From Rhizaria sp. SCN 62-66 (Eukaryota; Rhizaria, unplaced), in NCBI GenBank assembly GCA_001724265.1, contig MEDY01000186.1:1-55309 (forward strand): a DNA stretch of 55,309 bases, written 5' to 3'. Position numbers and translations under genes: made by a program. Under the pieces are notes generated by a model. That model was not told the origin of the DNA, searched no databases, and was given only the letters and a program-made list of their open reading frames with translations. How positions within the stretch are numbered: the stretch's first letter is position 1; every line of letters starts with the position of its first letter. Shown piece after piece: positions 22,201 through 33,800 of this stretch.

Positions 22201-23856
22201 ATCTCACTCACGGCCTCACCTTCGTCCAAGCCCACCGCCACCGGCACTCAGCGTGTGGGTGCGCGTGCCAATGCATTGGCCGCCAGCCAGGGTCTGGAGC
22301 TGCGGCATACTCTTGTGCCACCACGCACTGATTTCTCGCAGATGGACCGCGAAGAGGCGTTGTACGAGCAAGAACAATTGCGACAGCAGCAAAAGCAGCA
22401 TGCACAACAGCAGCAGATGCGCGCGCAAGACGACGGCGTTGATCTCGAGATGAGCGACGACGACAACAACGGTCTTGACGAAGAGGACGAGGACGAGCAG
22501 GATGACGACGATTACGATGAGAATGAGACTGAGGAGGAAGTGCAGCTGCGTACGCTGCGGCGCCGTCTTACGGCCACGCTTTTCCGCGGATACACTGCTG
22601 CGCGGCAGACTGCAGTCGAGGACGCGATTGTGCTTGTGCGCAGCGCTAACAACATTGTGCGCCGCCAGTTGACACTTGCTGTTATTACTGAGCTGCGCCA
22701 CTCACTGCCGATGGATCCGCTCTCAGTCTCTCTGCGCGCGCGTATGAATCGCGTACACATGCGCAACACTGGCCACCTCGTGCTGTTTTCTATCATCTCG
22801 GCGCTCGCGGCCGCCGGTGTGCGCGTGCGCCGCCGCTGGGATCCCGCAGTGCTGGCCGAGGTCGGGCTTGGCTCTTCCCCGGTGCACCCTGCCGTGGCTG
22901 CTGCGCGCGACGAAGCCGACAAACTCCGCGCTGAGATCGCTGCGTTGCGCAACAGTGCTGGGATCGGTGCCGATGCCGGTGCTGGTGGCGCCGCGGCCGT
23001 TGAGGCGTGCGCGTGTTATGACACGAGTCTCAACCTTGCGCGCCTGCTCACAGTCACCCGCACCCGCGCGCGCCACCTGCGCGCCGCTGCAGCCGGCAAC
23101 GTCATCGCCACCGCCGCAGCCGCTGCGCTCGAGTCCGAAGAGCAAACCCTCCGCGCCCGTGTCGCGCGCGAGCTCGCCGAAGAAGAGTTTGTTGCGCTCG
23201 ATCCCCGTTGGTTGCTGCGGCCCGGCGACGACAAGAGCGCGCGCGAGCCCGCAGCGAAGACTGCGATGGAGGACTGGCTCTCCATTCCCGAGTCGCTTGC
23301 GGCAGATGTTGACGACGCTGCGTACGCGCTGCCCGCAGCCGCACCCTCTGGTGGCTCTGGCGCTACTGGCGCTGGAACGGCGAGGGGGCAGCAGACGTGG
23401 GCTGCGGGTGCTGTGAATGCCAACACTGGCTACGGAGACCCGTATGGCGGCGCATCGCTCGCGGTGTTTCCCCCCGCACAGTTTCCGTATGCGCAGCAGA
23501 CGCAATCCCAGGCCATCACGCAACAACCGACGCAATCTGCAGCTGCGTTCGGAGGCGAGCACATCTCGATGGCGCAGCTGACAGACACGCAGGCGTTTGC
23601 GCGCATGCACTCGACGAGTGACAGCGCCGCTGCAGTGGGCCATGAGAACGGTGGTCCCGTGGTGAAGCGCAGCAGGCTGTCTGGAGCCAATGACGGTGGA
23701 CCTCTCGCCGCTGCAGCATCCGCCGCTGCGACAACAGGCACAGGCCAAACTTCTGATGTACAAAACGACGAACACGCGAACATCAATGCGTACTCTATCG
23801 AACATGAACACGGTGCCAGTCTTGAATCGCAGTACGAAGGAGACGAAGCATGGTGA
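13222..23856 (+). CDS. Giant RecQ-family DNA helicase
   Basis: 3544 residues without an intron, ending in TGA. The 3'-5' helicase core lies at about residues 1290-1900: motif I ([14 protein letters not shown], about 1318), Ia ([11 protein letters not shown]), DEVH box ([19 protein letters not shown], about 1570), III (ALTATAT), V ([18 protein letters not shown]) and VI ([12 protein letters not shown], about 1790). A RecQ zinc subdomain follows (CRRGCDNC, about 1880), then a probable RQC winged helix (about 2110-2180). No HRDC domain could be recognised. Two low-complexity insertions split the first RecA lobe. The N-terminal 1280 residues are Ser/Ala/Thr/Asn-rich with recurring S-[LIVF]-Y motifs; the C-terminal 1350 carry Asp runs and helical, Lys/Ala-rich segments. 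RecQ helicases unwind recombination and replication intermediates; the core resembles BLM/Sgs1-type enzymes. The ATG was chosen because upstream codons offer only TTG. Confidence 0.9.
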   Translation: MSLYGKSGGSVVAASAGSATGGLYARKQPAAPASNTASATGATSAAPTGAASSAAGAAAPGSLYASVTSYVAGPARPPANTTPAQVPAYASSSSSSVSAASSSSLSVAAYAAASASAASAPMSATGVSTQPASAIGAGSLYRTSSTVSRAPTVTPIVVTSNTGATTATATASATAATMSTAATSAVTQSRSVGSLYQRPSSFVTPNPTSSLITPANTTSAVSNAALPQQRPASPSLFPFDASPTAAHSTAHATPRPAATASAAAAASTTPVATASLSVYTATSGNSGVNRNNNMYSNKSNYIGSSAAVSSSTAAASSAAPATVSTSQTLTANTRLAVTALSNLSTHAAALARASASAGTSSAVASAATAFAASDAAVFRAADALNGAAANALKPELVKQQQHGQQGRGLTQETTALTAALVRATEHIVPAHGPLRLHSAAPGHSIEPSHGACQPVPRSLHANAPGPRSAATAFSAPGLTGPQEGALAGVVATLLALGQEQQQQQQQSDTAADDCDWDNTRAVVTLRPGLAVQPPTSTGTRATGNRYTQAVSANNAAAAEAAAVTASACPPGSFYAPTVAHPFPTDGFALLTVSSNNNSNGVDGADSIAGPQSASSLIDTSASASANASANESVSAEALLGAAGAVPLIGSARRAAVAPLSAEARRVLGLSDSTTALTVTSGLPTVASGLATKGYPAPPVVLQSAPAIQYNASATTTTTTTYVAQNATALTYAGFGTVNNTAANASNTAQTATTAYASATANASTASRAPVKSEATATVSAPPPRHYGTSADVQYTGDSFDDGPPPLESLPAEEFKIKREYSTQIAASSTAPAAESVAAALGVPVGASGASLYRNTQPNSNVYSNNNGSGSSASKDSSAYVKGSSPSSMKADAIAAVPSVAAAQPASYVVGAVMAAASESKPTRSAAAGGQESKLHFDQQQQQQRQSKLAADTAQEHKDSHYTSPVSVHNNHNATSSSSSSASSSSAVDTGASSTSAAAAVSADNNGDFGADHWGDEPPMYDEWIPDDFDDNNFHDDTGNGAGDSNYDQQVQEHEQSQWQHNSKTQPKVKSHMTAATSIYSQRPAQQQAQYQAQQQNGYGAITPPATAASGTSGSIYGAAQRNPVAANQSGSAYATPPVGPAAPAASAGANSATAAVSSIYNKNRTPASASAAAAAAATAMPSGAPFGATAGASAASAFGSVAIAAQSASSSTYSGIYSNNHSNNNDASAAAAAAAAGVDVDNAAAATASAVSELDETTTTAFATDVDTTGALESLLPPLLLRRLQHNNLDTFSNSSFRPLQLTAVAATLAGLDAVVLIPTGGGKSLCYQLPAVFENLPEHCRPCPAPAALRHTGASHSGAGTGANIGVLDRRGAAAALASCGYGNNNGGGYGAAAAAAAGGACNGEGLVYAHPPESPGAAARLPAVAVRPGVTVVFSPLVSLIQDQVESLREAGVHASALARSNLGPFSGDDDGGDDGGGGRNAFSQHPQGGKGGKRQKRPSQSTSQSASASEGFGDDARTVWARAFTADPAERLRLLYLTPEKLKKSDATRERLQALHRSGRLARFVVDEVHCLSQWGHDFRPDYLVLSTLKTDFPGVPIIALTATATPAVVANVAQVLKLRNPVYALPGPAGNAVFANNAALVLQTRLRPLLGPSGPGAASASAQGATPVLRRSFNRENLIYEVRDKTKTHKEDIVAFIKTHYPRACGIVYCLARKETEEMAAFLTRHGVTANFYHAEAKNKAAAQRQWAEDRVQVMVATIAFGMGIDKRDVRFVIHDTLSKSLEGYYQEAGRAGRDGAPSHCVLYYSPGDKARLDRMLAPDYSKQKHLSRPQQNELTVLNARKLDAMVGYCINTYDCRRALTLRYFSEDFDRARCRRGCDNCAALAQGCLADATAAAQALLRLALSLAFPPRSVAATPQAQAAAAAMHQRTQELLAAARGAAPLPTATAGVRLLASLRGRESRFKPSDLLRAFAGKGAADLAAYGDDNGNGDDDDDDFGGGGGARARSKSRKGATGRIGSPAGRSSSAAVMVFPSYVAQMPEFGAAAFTLPHATPASQAAPAVTGSAAVLAAAAMRAKAKFSTATANTASASSSSATGSSSSASVSAPAEALASSAASATLSDHQRLLALAVDRGLLTVQRHEWRGGSFGGVTLSVALGANLPLIWALLTARVTSPAQDDPLVATPSAAAALTRMNVSAGPHAAAPGRRAVVSLLGPRALAMQHTALCRRLGWQERDVYVSADAQQQQQQQSAQMQQKQQRVSWAFDPASALARGADGVAAESEWANLLRASVSAPTATAVASSASATADDGNPVRVLLGLRMAAAATARASRAKEKAAERDAKTAGREAKAAEKARKAQEKKAEAAAARAAKSALTPKRSRGSAAAAADAGATATQDDVVLDTDEYDGSELEISPLRPVDHHAPNAKPGTTAARRLATIAAGAAAAAAAAAVAAADAGTGAVAGKASLLSPLAAATAGSAAAAPGAGRAWMRPSARPVPADNDDDNDDDDDDDGVIGKGAHAKAKRGQKKGQPAPPVTVPMPAAAGLGLGLSAGGALGGARGRGLAQSEAAAVAMAAEARRRAELAAAQHGHGHDGSESDELGLMTQDLSTRLQNREAANAAALAAERAHQQQQQQAMHDGGAGEDDHDLNDDYDDYHDATAGSGAPATAGGLAALDRFAASSAHASPARSGMLASSAASPVRSSATVGARRTGAGRSAQQSATSSLAAAGAAAGAAAGAATAQSGWLTPNAKAASAAAAATALSRASSSLTVNESEAILIDDDDDDDDDGGQCGTGSGYATPVMSRARSRGKRGASPGAASIPGDGGIVNGVVSIGPVGSGRMPLVGSVWTGAVPAAKPRMSMAAAAATPATGRTAASPASTKSTAPALVRAAQANKAAAEAAAAAAATSNGVSAAGAAGDSGDMFKDAYDIDDDDDNEGVRLTIRSANTSFSSGARSSTQGQGQGQPGQPTRWSQQSDAMLSDDSAGISLTASPSSKPTATGTQRVGARANALAASQGLELRHTLVPPRTDFSQMDREEALYEQEQLRQQQKQHAQQQQMRAQDDGVDLEMSDDDNNGLDEEDEDEQDDDDYDENETEEEVQLRTLRRRLTATLFRGYTAARQTAVEDAIVLVRSANNIVRRQLTLAVITELRHSLPMDPLSVSLRARMNRVHMRNTGHLVLFSIISALAAAGVRVRRRWDPAVLAEVGLGSSPVHPAVAAARDEADKLRAEIAALRNSAGIGADAGAGGAAAVEACACYDTSLNLARLLTVTRTRARHLRAAAAGNVIATAAAAALESEEQTLRARVARELAEEEFVALDPRWLLRPGDDKSAREPAAKTAMEDWLSIPESLAADVDDAAYALPAAAPSGGSGATGAGTARGQQTWAAGAVNANTGYGDPYGGASLAVFPPAQFPYAQQTQSQAITQQPTQSAAAFGGEHISMAQLTDTQAFARMHSTSDSAAAVGHENGGPVVKRSRLSGANDGGPLAAAASAAATTGTGQTSDVQNDEHANINAYSIEHEHGASLESQYEGDEAW

Positions 23857-24045
23857 TTCTGTCGTCTCACGAATAGCATATTCATCAAGAACAAGGAATA
23901 CTAAGTTAATCTAAGCTATATTAGACATCATTCAACGCTTACAAGTGCCGGAATACAAAGTAATGAGCGTTTATTTCTATTTTAAGCAATCATATTCTAT
24001 ATGTAACGAATAATATCAATGTTTGTTCAAACCTTTTTGACTCGC

Positions 24046-26794
24046 TCACTCGTCAGCATCGGCGACCTGCTCACTCAGGGCGGCGATGAAGTCAAGAAGC
24101 TCACTACGCTCAGCATCGCTCTCAACAAACACGGTCACCGCGCCACCGTCGTCTCCCATGCCACTGCCATAGGCGCTGCCGTCAAGCGGTGCAATAGTGA
24201 GCCCAAACCGGCCATCAACGAGAGCACCGGCAGGCAAAGCGCGCGCAGCGGCGGGTAACGCAACAGTTGTGGTCTCGCCACCTTCAAGTGTCCACGCGTC
24301 AACAACGCCAGTCGCGCCCGACCCCACAGTGCTTTCGCGCACTGCAGTGGTGACACGCACCACAATCTCGCCCGTGCCGACCATTTTGATGATGTCGGCA
24401 ACCACAGGCACCCACCCAGCGCTGTTGCCGCCGCCGCCAGCACTGCCGTGCGCGCCGTAGCCACCGGGCCCGACCACGCGCGCGTGACCGGCAACACGGC
24501 GGAGACGCACCTCGCGCTCCTCAAGGCGCTGGCGCATGGCGACGAGCCTGCGCGCGAGCCCCGCGTTGGCGGTCTTGGCGTCCTCGACTTCCTCCACCAG
24601 CTCTGCCACACGGGCACGCAGCGCCGAGACAGCAACGCGCGCGCGCGACCGCAGCAGCGCCGTCGCACGCAGCGGCGGCAGCGGTGCACCGCCCCACGCC
24701 GCGCGCGCCTGCGGGGGCATGGCGGCGGGTGTGGGCAGCTCAGAGGGGTCCCAGTCGCGAGGGTACTCGCCGTCAGTCAGAGTCAACGCGGCCTCATCGG
24801 CAGCTTCCTCCTCACCACTGCCGGCGCCTAACGCGCCTAGCGAGGCAGCGGGGCTGTTGCCGAGCGCGGCGGCCACAGCAAAGTCCTCAGCGCGCGCGGC
24901 GTGCTCGCGCAGCGCAGCCATCTCGCGCGCAGTCTCATTGCGCTCGTGCAGCAGCGCGCGCACAGCAGCACGCGCGGCCGCGGTTTCGGCGCGAGAAGCA
25001 GCGAGCTCGCTCTCGAGTGTGTCCGCGCGAGCGGTGGCCGTCGCAGCCGCGGTTCGCGCCGCGGTAGCAGCGGCAGCCGCGGCCGCAGCGGCACGCGCGC
25101 GCTCGAGCGCCTGCTCATGAAGACTGGCGAGCGCCGCGGCCGAGGCGTGCGTGAGGGTGAGGTGTGCAGCAGCAACGGCGCCGAACTCGAGACAGAGAGA
25201 CCGCAGCTTGGCGCGCATCACAGCCAACTGCGACGCCGTCCAAGACGAAGACGACGACGATAACGACGATGACGAAGCAGAGGAGGATGACGAGTTTGAG
25301 CCGCCATCGCGGTCACGGTCGCGGTGCTGCATCGCAGGCGCCACTCCCGCCATGGACGGCGGCAGCAAGCGCAGGAGATCAGCTACAAACAAGTCAACAG
25401 CATCCTCGTCGACCGCTCCCGCGGCGACGTATACCGACGCGGCGTGCTGATGGTGCCAGGGGAAGCCTGCCGAGGCTGCCGCGGCGTACGCAGGCGCGGG
25501 CCACGCTGGCACTCCGCCCTCCGCCTCACCGTCGCCCGCGCTGCCGCCTGTGCTCGAAGCGACCGCGGCACTAGCGTGTGGTTGCTTCGTGAAGAGTGTG
25601 GCGCACGTCGAGAACACGCTTGGCGTGGCCAGCGGCTGCGCAGTGTGGACACCAGCAGCGCCAGCAGCGCCACCAGCGGCGGCGGCGGCAGCACTCGCGT
25701 TCGGCGCCACAGCGGTGCGCGGAGGACGCCACAGCTGGCCACGCACAGCGCCAACGACCTCCGTCGCAGCGGCCTCTCCGTCGTCGGCGTCGCCGCCATC
25801 GCCGCCGCTACCGTCGCCGACTACCAGTCCCGCAGCCGCGGCGGCGGCGGCACCCACGCGCGGGCCGAGCAGCGATGGCTCCACGCGCCGCTGCGACGCT
25901 GCCACGGCCAGCGTGGCGACCGAGCGCAGCAACGGCCGCAGCTGCTGGGAGAGCGCGGCCCACTGCCGCCGCTGCTGCGCCGCGCCCGCTTCGGCCGCGG
26001 CCGCGCGCTGCTGCAGAGCTGCGCGCGCCGCGGCCTCGGCCAGGAGCGCGCGCCGCAGCACGCCCGCGCGCGCCGCCAGCGCGCTCACTGTCGCCGCGTG
26101 CGTGCCGTGCGACGCCGCCACCGCGGGCGGCGCGAACCCGTGACCCTGAGTGCCGTGCGCGTGCGCGTGTGCGTGTGTGGGGGGGAGCGCGGCGGGCGGT
26201 AGAGGGACGAGGGAAAACGAGGATGGAGAGTGCGACGAAGGGAAGTAGTTCGCAGTGAGCGCAGGAGACGCAGTGCCACTGCGGGCAGTGTCGCTGTTGC
26301 CGGCCGCGTGCTGCTGGTGCTGCTGCTGGTGCTGGTGCTGCTGTGGGTGCTGTGGCTGCGAAGGCATGCGCGAGTGCAACTGCATCGAGGATGTAAGCAC
26401 GCCCAAAGACTTGCCTTGCATCTGCGTTTCCGCGCCTTGATTCACCCGCTGCTGCTGTTGCTGTTGCTGCAGAGCTTGATCGTGCGACGAATGCTGTGAT
26501 AAGCGCTGTGGGGTCAGCGGCGTCTGCGCTTGTGGTTGTTGCTGCTGCTGTTGTTGTTGTTGCTGCTGTTGCTGCTGTTGCTGCTGTTGGAGTTGAGACT
26601 GCAGCAGCGACTGTGAGCGCAGCAAGCTCGCTCCCTGCATCGACATATGCTGTTGTTGCTGTTGCTGTTGTTGAGCCTGCTGCGCCAGCTGCACCTGCTG
26701 CTGCAGCTGCTGCATCTGCCGCATCTGTTGCGGAGAGAGAACAGACTGCGAGTGAGCCAGCGAACCCTGCTGCCACCCCACGCTGCCCACCTGA

Positions 26795-26826
<32 letters not shown>

Positions 26827-27642
26827 TGTATTTCCTCCCCCCGGATGTTGCGCAGATCCAGTGGCTGCTGGAGTGGGTGTGACAGGATGCATCGCATGCA
26901 GACGGGAGAGCGCGCCGCCAGTCGACGACAGCGCCTGCGTCGCTGCGGCCACAACACTCGCCGTGCCCATGCTGCCCACGCCACCGAGCCCACCACCAAG
27001 CCCGCCGCCGAGGCCGCCGCTGCCGAGGCCGCCGCTGCCGAGGCCGCCGCTGCCGAGGCCGCCGCTGCCGAGGCCGCCGCTGCCGAGGCCGCCACCGCCG
27101 ACCATAGCAGTGCTGCCTGGCGTATTACCAGCGGCGGCGCCAGTGCGCGCGCGACGATTAGACGGCGTGCCCAGACCCGCGCCGTAGCCCAACGCGATCG
27201 GCTGCGTGGCCGGTGAGCCTGCTGCGGAGGCGGGGACTGAGCCCGACGCGGACGATGATGAAGAGGAAGTTGACGTCGTCACGGGGGCCCCGGCGCCGTT
27301 GTTTGCGGCAGCTGTGGATAAAGGTGAAGACGGAAACGGCGCACCGACGCCAATAGCGGCCGCAGAAAGGTGTTGGTGGGGCGCGGGTGAAGATGGTGCG
27401 CCGCGCGCGTGCCAGACGGAGCCAGCACCGCCGTTGGCACTGCTAGATGCAGTCAGCGAGGAGGGGGAAGGGTGAAACGGCGCGGGGGCCGGCGGGGGAA
27501 CGAGCCCGGCCGCAGAGGGCAGGTGGGAGTGGTTCAGCGGAAGTGCTCCAGCACCAAAAGAGGACGAGTGCAGAATACCTCCGCCGCCACCGAACATGGA
27601 GGAAGAGATAGAGGGGGGGAATGCGGAGTGGTTGGTTGGCAT
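24046..27642 (-). CDS. PolyGln, Gly/Ser-repeat and coiled-coil protein of unknown function
   Basis: 1198 residues from the ATG at 27640-27642 to TGA; the in-frame TTG just upstream is not a likely start. The first third is Ser/Pro/Gly/Ala-rich and contains an LGSGG pentapeptide array (DNA repeat at 27009-27098). Next come several Gln tracts (about residues 270-400) of mixed CAG/CAA codons. After a His/Pro-rich linker, the second half is Ala/Arg/Glu-rich with predicted coiled coils (for example near SELAASRAETAAARAAVRAL and RVAELVEEVEDAKTANAGLA). The last 150 residues look globular (GEIVVRVTTAVRESTV through FVESDAERSELLDFIAAL), somewhat like a PH- or band-type beta fold, but this is a guess. 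I recognise no family. An AATAAA on the coding strand at 23970-23975, about 70 nt after the stop, could be its poly(A) signal. Confidence 0.75.
26534..26588 (-). repeat. Main polyGln tract (CAG/CAA) in the coiled-coil gene
   Basis: A run of about 18 glutamine codons mixing CAG and CAA on the minus strand. Further Gln tracts follow at about 26650-26675 and 26795-26826. Confidence 0.9.
27009..27098 (-). repeat. 15-bp minisatellite encoding LGSGG repeats
   Basis: Five near-identical 15-bp units (plus-strand unit CGAGGCCGCCGCTGC) and a sixth diverged copy, in frame, coding for a Leu-Gly-Ser-Gly-Gly array. Unit identity suggests recent slippage or unequal exchange. Confidence 0.93.
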
Positions 27643-28445
27643 CGAGCCCAACGGGGGACGCGCTGTACTGCGGCCAGTCTGCTGCTGGGGCAGCTTCTAA
27701 GGTGTTGACATGCCCTAAAAAGCGCGGTCTTATCGCATATCAGGTGTCTTACTGACTGAAAACGTAGCAGAGGTCTGTTTAAGAGCGTTTGCTGTGCCGA
27801 CCGTTCCTCAATTGCAACGGTTCGACCAGGTCACGAGGCGGAGTCTAAAAGAAGGATTTTGCAAGATAACAGGAAAGAATACCATTGTAATTAAGTGTCG
27901 TTGTCTTAAATTGTGTTTTATAATTCCTACACGGCAAGACACCGCAAACAACGGATTTTATAAGAAAAATCTTGTTCACTGAAAAGACTTGACTCTCCAA
28001 GTCTGCCCGTGGTGATATTTTGAGAACCCCACCCCCCCAAAGGGACGGGGCTCTCAACCCCCCGAAGGGACGGGGCTGTCGAAGAATGCGCAACTACAAT
28101 GTATGGGGAGATTAGATGTAGACGTAGAATTTAAGGAGATATATGATGTTTATATGTAAGGATACCAAGGAATATGCTCAATAATGCTGTATATCGAAGA
28201 CTGTATTGAGGGGAAATAAAAATCAAGTTTGTACTTTCCAAGACGTGGAGATCGAAGTGGGCTAACTTTGCAACTGAATACGGACGCTTGGGATTGTCCA
28301 GAGTTCATTATTTGTATATGCCATGAGACTAATAGAGATAAAACGTTATCTTACCATTTATCACAACGAGAACTCTTCATAATCTCTCATACGCCATCAC
28401 GTGTTCCTTCCTTCGCGCCTACATCTCAGACCCGCTTCTGCTTGG
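27643..28445. other. Intergenic region with a GC hairpin
   Basis: About 800 bp between two divergent genes, mostly AT-rich. A GC-rich structured block stands out at 28020-28080 and is listed separately. A GGTTCGA string near 27819 resembles a tRNA B box, but no tRNA fold could be built around it. No coding exon is recognised. Confidence 0.45.
28020..28083. repeat. GC-rich inverted and tandem repeat
   Basis: TTGAGAACCCC at 28020-28030 pairs with GGGGCTCTCAA at 28047-28057, with one mismatch in 11 bp, around a CCC/GGG inner stem. A second copy of the CCCCCC-AAGGGACGGGGCT segment follows directly. It sits in AT-rich surroundings and could be a folded RNA, a terminator-like structure or a mobile-element remnant. 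Confidence 0.7.
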
Positions 28446-28889
28446 ATGTCTGTTCTAAAGCGCTACACGCAGCTCCCAACCCACCTCGTGCACATCGGCC
28501 GGCTTCCGGTCTCTCTGCGCGTGTTCAACCCGGCAAAGCGGTCCTGGGACCTGAAGCTGCACGACGGTAAGGTGCTTCCGATGAAGGCCGACAAGTACGT
28601 CGAGCCCAACGGCATGTCGATGCGGCCGCCCAAAAGCGAGAAGATGCGCCACACCGTGAGCACGTGGTAGGGCAACGAAGCGCGCGTGTACTTCCTCTAC
28701 GAGGGCTTCCCCATGCCCGAGGGGCTGGTGCTGGTGCACGAGCACACGGACCACTACTCGGTGCAGACGTCGGAGCCGTGCACGCTGCCCGAGCTCAACG
28801 CCAAGATCACTGCGCTCCTCCAGAGGGCCTCGTCGCAGACGCCCGAGGAGTTTCTCCGCCCGCTCACCGAATCAGATCAGGACAACTAA
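28446..28889 (+). CDS. Small Tse2-like (ADP-ribosyltransferase-fold toxin family) protein, with in-frame TAG
   Basis: 148 codons from the ATG at 28446-28448 to TAA. Codon 75 is TAG (28668-28670); both sides are in the same frame, GC-rich and protein-like. After the TAG come a short aromatic strand, a Pro-Glu-Gly-Leu turn and the motif HEHTDHYS, followed by an amphipathic helix. As I recall it, this arrangement is seen in small fungal and bacterial proteins annotated as Tse2-type toxins, whose founder is a Pseudomonas type VI effector with an ADP-ribosyltransferase-like fold. The function of eukaryotic members is unknown, and whether this copy is active or toxic cannot be told. The break means either a sense UAG, readthrough or an inactivated gene. 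A small, lone, intron-free gene fits horizontal gain, but codon use is like its neighbours. Confidence 0.5.
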
Positions 28890-29665
28890 GCCAGCGGCGC
28901 GCGAGCGAACGAGCTAAAAAGCCAGCGTCCCAGCGACAAGAGACGATGGACGTAATAAAGATACCCTTTTGAGCTAAACTGGAACAAGTGTATTGGTGTG
29001 GTCTTCTCGTAATCTGCTGCAGCCAGACTATTTTATCGGTCCAGTTGCTGCCTTGCCAGACACTTCTTCAACAGTTTTATATCTGCTCCTAGTTTGTGTA
29101 ATATCCCGGTCAACTAAGGTGTCGGATGCTGTCACGCTGCGTAACAGACGGTGACAGCGTCTTGCGCTATGACAACCGGTGTGAGTCTCAATAGCAATGA
29201 AGTACATTTTCTAGGGATTGTCAGATCATCTAACCATAACCTTTCAATAAATGTCCAAATTGACGTACTTGAGATCTCCTGCGTCTTCCTACTGATATGA
29301 TTTACTTCGCAGCTGCACACAGTCACGTTGCTGCGAGCTTGGATTCCAAAGCTTTGTGCGTGATATTCTTCTTCATATCTTGTAGTTTGCTGTTAATATT
29401 TTGAATGCATCTGAGTAGGCGTATGGTTGTTTCGAAATATCTTTCTTCTGTTATTGGTAATATGGGAGTCTGCTCACTCGTCGAGAGAGTGATGACGTGG
29501 CGGGGTGACTCCCTTTTCTGCGAGAGTTTTCTGGGTTGTGTGATCGTAATATTTTGTTTGTGTTTTTGTGTGCTTTTTCTTATTATTTGGTGAAGTGCTT
29601 TTCATTATAAATCCTGATTTATGGTCACCACAGACGAACATTGTGTCTTCAAATTTGTTCTTACC
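28890..29665. other. Intergenic region, probably including the 3' flank of the copia fragment
   Basis: About 775 bp, AT-rich. It may include the 3' long terminal repeat side of the copia fragment, which reads leftward and whose pol frame ends at 29666, but no pair of terminal repeats or target-site duplication can be found by eye. No other gene is seen. Confidence 0.35.
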
Positions 29666-30660
29666 TTACTCCAGGCCAAATGCCTTGCAGTGCTGTTCCA
29701 ACTTAGAGCCTCCAAGCGCTTTGGTGTTAATGTCTGCGGTCATCTCAGCCGTGCCAATGTCCTTGACATCGATGCCGTAGTGGTGGACTTGGTTGCGCAC
29801 AGCGCATTTCTTACAGATGTCGATGTGCTTGGTCCACCCGTGGTGCTCGGGGTTCAGGATCGTGTCGATGGCGCTCTTGTTGTCGAGGCAGAGTGTGATC
29901 GGCGCCGTCCTGCCCGTGATCTTGGCGTGAATCGGTTGCGCCCAGAGTGCGTCCTTGGTTGTCTCAGCTGCCGCGACAAACTCAGCTTCAGTGCTGGACT
30001 CTGAGACGAGAGTCTGCTTGCGCGTGAACCAGCTGAATGGGCTGCCACAGTATAGCACCACGGCGCCTGAGGTCGACCGCTTGTCAACGACGTCGCCCGC
30101 CTAATCCGAGTCTGAGAGTGCCGTAATGGTCTCGTTCCCGTTTGAGCGGCCGGCCAGATGAAGCTTGTAATGCTTGGTGCCCTTGAGGTAGCGCAGAACG
30201 CGCTTCTGTGACAGTCGAATGGTCTTGATCGTGCCAGTTTATGAGGTGCTGGAGATATCTGACTACGAACGCAATGTCACTGCGACCGCAGCGGACCAAA
30301 TAGCCAAGCTGAGCAGTGAGACGCGTGTAGTTGTCTTTGCTGTTGTCGTTGTAGCTGATGTCGTACTCGTAGTCGCGGTGGGCGTCGGGGCTGGTCGCCG
30401 TTGCATCGCCGCCAGGTGAGCTGCGCTGCTGCGCCGCGACCGCCGCGATGACGGGCAGCTTCCTCTTCGGCTGCATTGGCGTTGGCGCGGTGTTGGCGTT
30501 GCGCATGCCCCACTCAGCCAGCAGGTCATCGACGACATGCCTTGATCGCGTCCACCTCACGACGTTGCCATTTGAGGCGAGACCGACTGGTGTTGCGATA
30601 CGGCCAGTGCCACTGGAACTGCCGCTGTAGCTGTGGGCATTGCCAAGTCGTGAGATCAGA
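29666..30660 (-). mobile_element. Decayed Ty1/copia retrotransposon fragment (end of RT and RNase H)
   Basis: Minus-strand remnant of the 3' end of a copia-type pol gene. The right part (about 30236-30660) carries the post-RT region with YLVRCGRSDIAFVVRYLQ, the copia equivalent of YLxxTRPDIAxAV. A frameshift near 30225-30235 moves the homology to another frame. There it continues through QKRVLRYLKGT, then RSTSG, SSTEAEF, LCLDNKSAI and TKHIDI, the usual RNase H landmarks, and ends in TAA at 29666-29668. A TAG at 30101-30103 replaces the Trp of the conserved S-D-x-D-W-A-G-D motif. Integrase, most of RT, gag and clear LTRs are missing, so this is a dead, truncated copy. Confidence 0.88.
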
Positions 30661-30841
30661 ACTTAGCTAGTCAATTTAGATATCGCCAAACAATGCGCAT
30701 TCGTACTTATAACTCGGTGTTGCAAGGTATCGATTAAAATCAATGTCTATAGTGTCTATTGAATAGAAAATAAACTCTAAATAACCATTCAAGCTTCAAT
30801 AATCAAATAATATCTCGTGCTGCAGGCACCATCACATTATC

Positions 30842-33800
30842 TTACTCCAGCATCATCGGGTCGTCCACGATGGGCAGTCCCATAAGCGAGAGCAAATACC
30901 CCTGCCGCACCACATGGCGCCTACACTGGCCCTGCGGCGCTACCATAGCGTCTTCTTCGCGCAGATCCACCATCGTCGCCGTCTTCGCGCCACCGCTGGA
31001 CACGCTGTTGCTGCTGTTGTTATTGTTGTAGCTGCTGTTGCAAGCGCGGAGACGTGCGAGTAGTTCTTCCTCCACAGCGGGCCGCGTGAGCCACCAGTGC
31101 CACATCGCGCTCAGCGACGGCGCGCGCACCAGCCGCGGCTCACGGTCCCACTCGCTGCCGCAGTCGCGCTCGAAAGCATTGCCGCCATGAGCGGGGGCGA
31201 GGTGGATGCTGTTGTGGCTGCCCGCGGCGCTGCCGTGGCCGAGTGACCGCACGTGACTATGCGCGTGACTGTAGGTCGACGCGTGTTCGGAGCCTTCTTC
31301 AATGCAGCTCAGGCGGCGGTCCACGCTCGCGTTCAAGTCCACCGCGACAGAGACATTCGTACTCGAGCTGCTCTTTGCCTCATCCTCGTAATCCGTCGCG
31401 CTCTTGGCCTCAGCAGTGGCGCTCTTAGCCTCAGCATCAGCATTCATGCCAACAGCGTCAGTAGAGCCGTATGACTTGTCCATCGCCGCACTGGGCGCAA
31501 TTGCAGTGTTCGACACGTTCGTAGCCACAGCGGCAGCCGCGGCGGCAGCGGCAGCAGAGGCAGCAGCAGACGCGGCGGCAGCGGCCCTGTGCGCTGCGAG
31601 CGCGGCCGCCGTAAGCCCCCGCAGCGCGGCGCGCTCGAGCCCCCAGTGCATTCCGGCGACCGCGAGCAAGTACGCGGCGGCCAGGAGCGGAGAAGTCTCG
31701 CCGGACAGCGCGGTCGCGGCCCACGCGGCCGACAGCGCGCCCTCGCCCGCGGCGGAGTCGCCGCCAGAGAGCGCAGTGGGGAGGCCGACGGTGCGGAGAG
31801 ACAGTGACAGCGCGAGGGCGTTGTGCAGCGCGTGCAGCAACACGGCGGCGAACCAGCCGGCGCCGAAGAGCCCCACGCGCAGCAGCGAGAAGCTCCGCGC
31901 AGCGACAGGCTCCGCCGCCGCGCTCATCCCGTACCCACTGTAGGCGCTTCCGCGGGGGCTGTGGGTGCGGTGGGCGGCGGCGTGGGAGAGCAGGTTCACG
32001 GGGGCGCGCTTGGCGGGAGGCGCGAAGCGCTGCAGCGCGGCGGGCAGCACCACCGTCGCGGGCGGCATCGGACCGGCCACGCGAGCAATATTCGCGTTGG
32101 CGACAGTATTCGTGTTGCTTTGGATGCGCGCAGCGGAAGTGGTGTCGACGACCGAGATAACGCCACCAGCAGCGGGAGAAACCGCGCCACGCGCCACGGC
32201 AACGGTTGCGACAGCGGCGGCGGCGGCCAGCGCGGCGTCCGCAGCGGCCGCGGCAAGCGCAGTCTCCGGTGGACAAACAGCCACGGAGCCGTCCGCAGCG
32301 ACGACGACGCACGCACTGCGCGCCGTTGCGGCCGCGAGCTCTTCCTCCTGCTCCGCACTCAGCCGGCCCAGCTGCGCAGAGGCGGCGGAGCTCGCGGTCA
32401 CAGCCGCAGTAGGCGAGAGCGCGGGCCTGCGCGCGCCGGCGACCGCGAAGAGCGCGTACACGATGAGCGTGCGCAGCCCGAGGAGCGTAAGCGCAAACAC
32501 CGCCAGCAGCGCGAGTGCCAGGGCGGCGACGGCGGTGCCGGCCAGCGCCGCCGCGGCCGTGGCAGTCGCGGGGGACACGGCCGCCGCGCCGCCGCTGGGC
32601 AGGATGGCGGCGAGCAGACTCGCGTACGTCGCGCGAAGCAGCGGCGCGGCGGCGACTGGGCCGGGGGCGTAGCCCAGCGCGAGCGGGTGCGACGCGTGCG
32701 CGGCCGGGACAAGCCAGGGCGAGAGCAGCAGGGGCGGCAGATGCCACAGCAGCCACGCTGTGGTGACGGCGCGCGACACCCAGAGCACGGGCGACACGGC
32801 AGCGGTCTTGGCGGCCGCGCGCGGACCGCGGGTGTAGGAGTGGAACGCACGCAGAGCAAGCGGGGTGAGGAGGGCGGACCAGGCAAGCTCTTCCCAGGCG
32901 GCGAGAAGCAGCCACGACACGGGCGCAACGGGCGCAGCGGTCACGAGCTCGTCGTCGCCCACGGCCACACTCGCGGTCTCGGCACCGTCGTTCTTGACGT
33001 GACTAGCTGTCGTGGACACGGAGACGGCGGTGGGGAGTCCCCATGTATCGTCCCACAGCAGACCCGCAGTCGCGGCAACGCCAGCCTCGCCGGCAGCGGC
33101 CAGCGCGCCCTTGGGCACCGCGCGCGCCGCCGCCGCGACCGCACCACGGACACGGGCGCTCACTGAGCCATGGTGGTCGCTATCCATCGTGCCGTCGCTG
33201 CCGTCTGCCGCTGGAGCAGGACTGAGAGCGCGGTCAAGCCCCAAGTGGCGCGCGGACCGCTCGTACACGGCCTGCGCACCCGCCACACTAACGAACCCGC
33301 TGCTCTTGGCATTCACCGTGCCACCGGTCAGGCTCGAGTCAACACCGGCGTCAGAGCCGGCGGGGTCGAGAAAGACCGTGGGCGCGGCGGGGAAAACGGC
33401 GCACGCGGGGGCAAGCGCGCACTGGAGCGGGATGACCGTGAGCGCGAGCAGCAGCGCCAGCAGCGCGGCCGAGGCGAGCGCCACGGTCAACGGGCCCGCG
33501 CGGCGCGGGAGCAGACAGCGCAGCCAGCGCGCGCCGCGGGAGGACACTGCTGGCGCGGGCGCGTGAGACAGTAGCGGGTGCGGAAAGGTGACAACGCACG
33601 CGCCTTGAGCGCCAACGTCAGCAACCTTCGCGTTTGCCTCAGCCTTAGCCTCGGCCTCGGCCTCGTCATCGCCGTTGTCGTCGCTGTCGCTGCCACAGTC
33701 CGGGTCGGCATTGTCGTGCACGCGGCGCACGCCACGGGACAAACGCTGCGGCCCGCAGCAGAGGCAGGGCGCGACCTCCGCGAGCGTCAGCAGGCCCAGC

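Noticed and set aside
27815-27835. Possible tRNA B box (GGTTCGA)
   Set aside because: No acceptor stem, A box or anticodon arm could be fitted around it. No CUA-anticodon tRNA was found in the window by eye.
28005-28085. CRISPR-like or bacterial terminator array
   Set aside because: Only two copies, no spacers, and the context is eukaryotic nuclear DNA.
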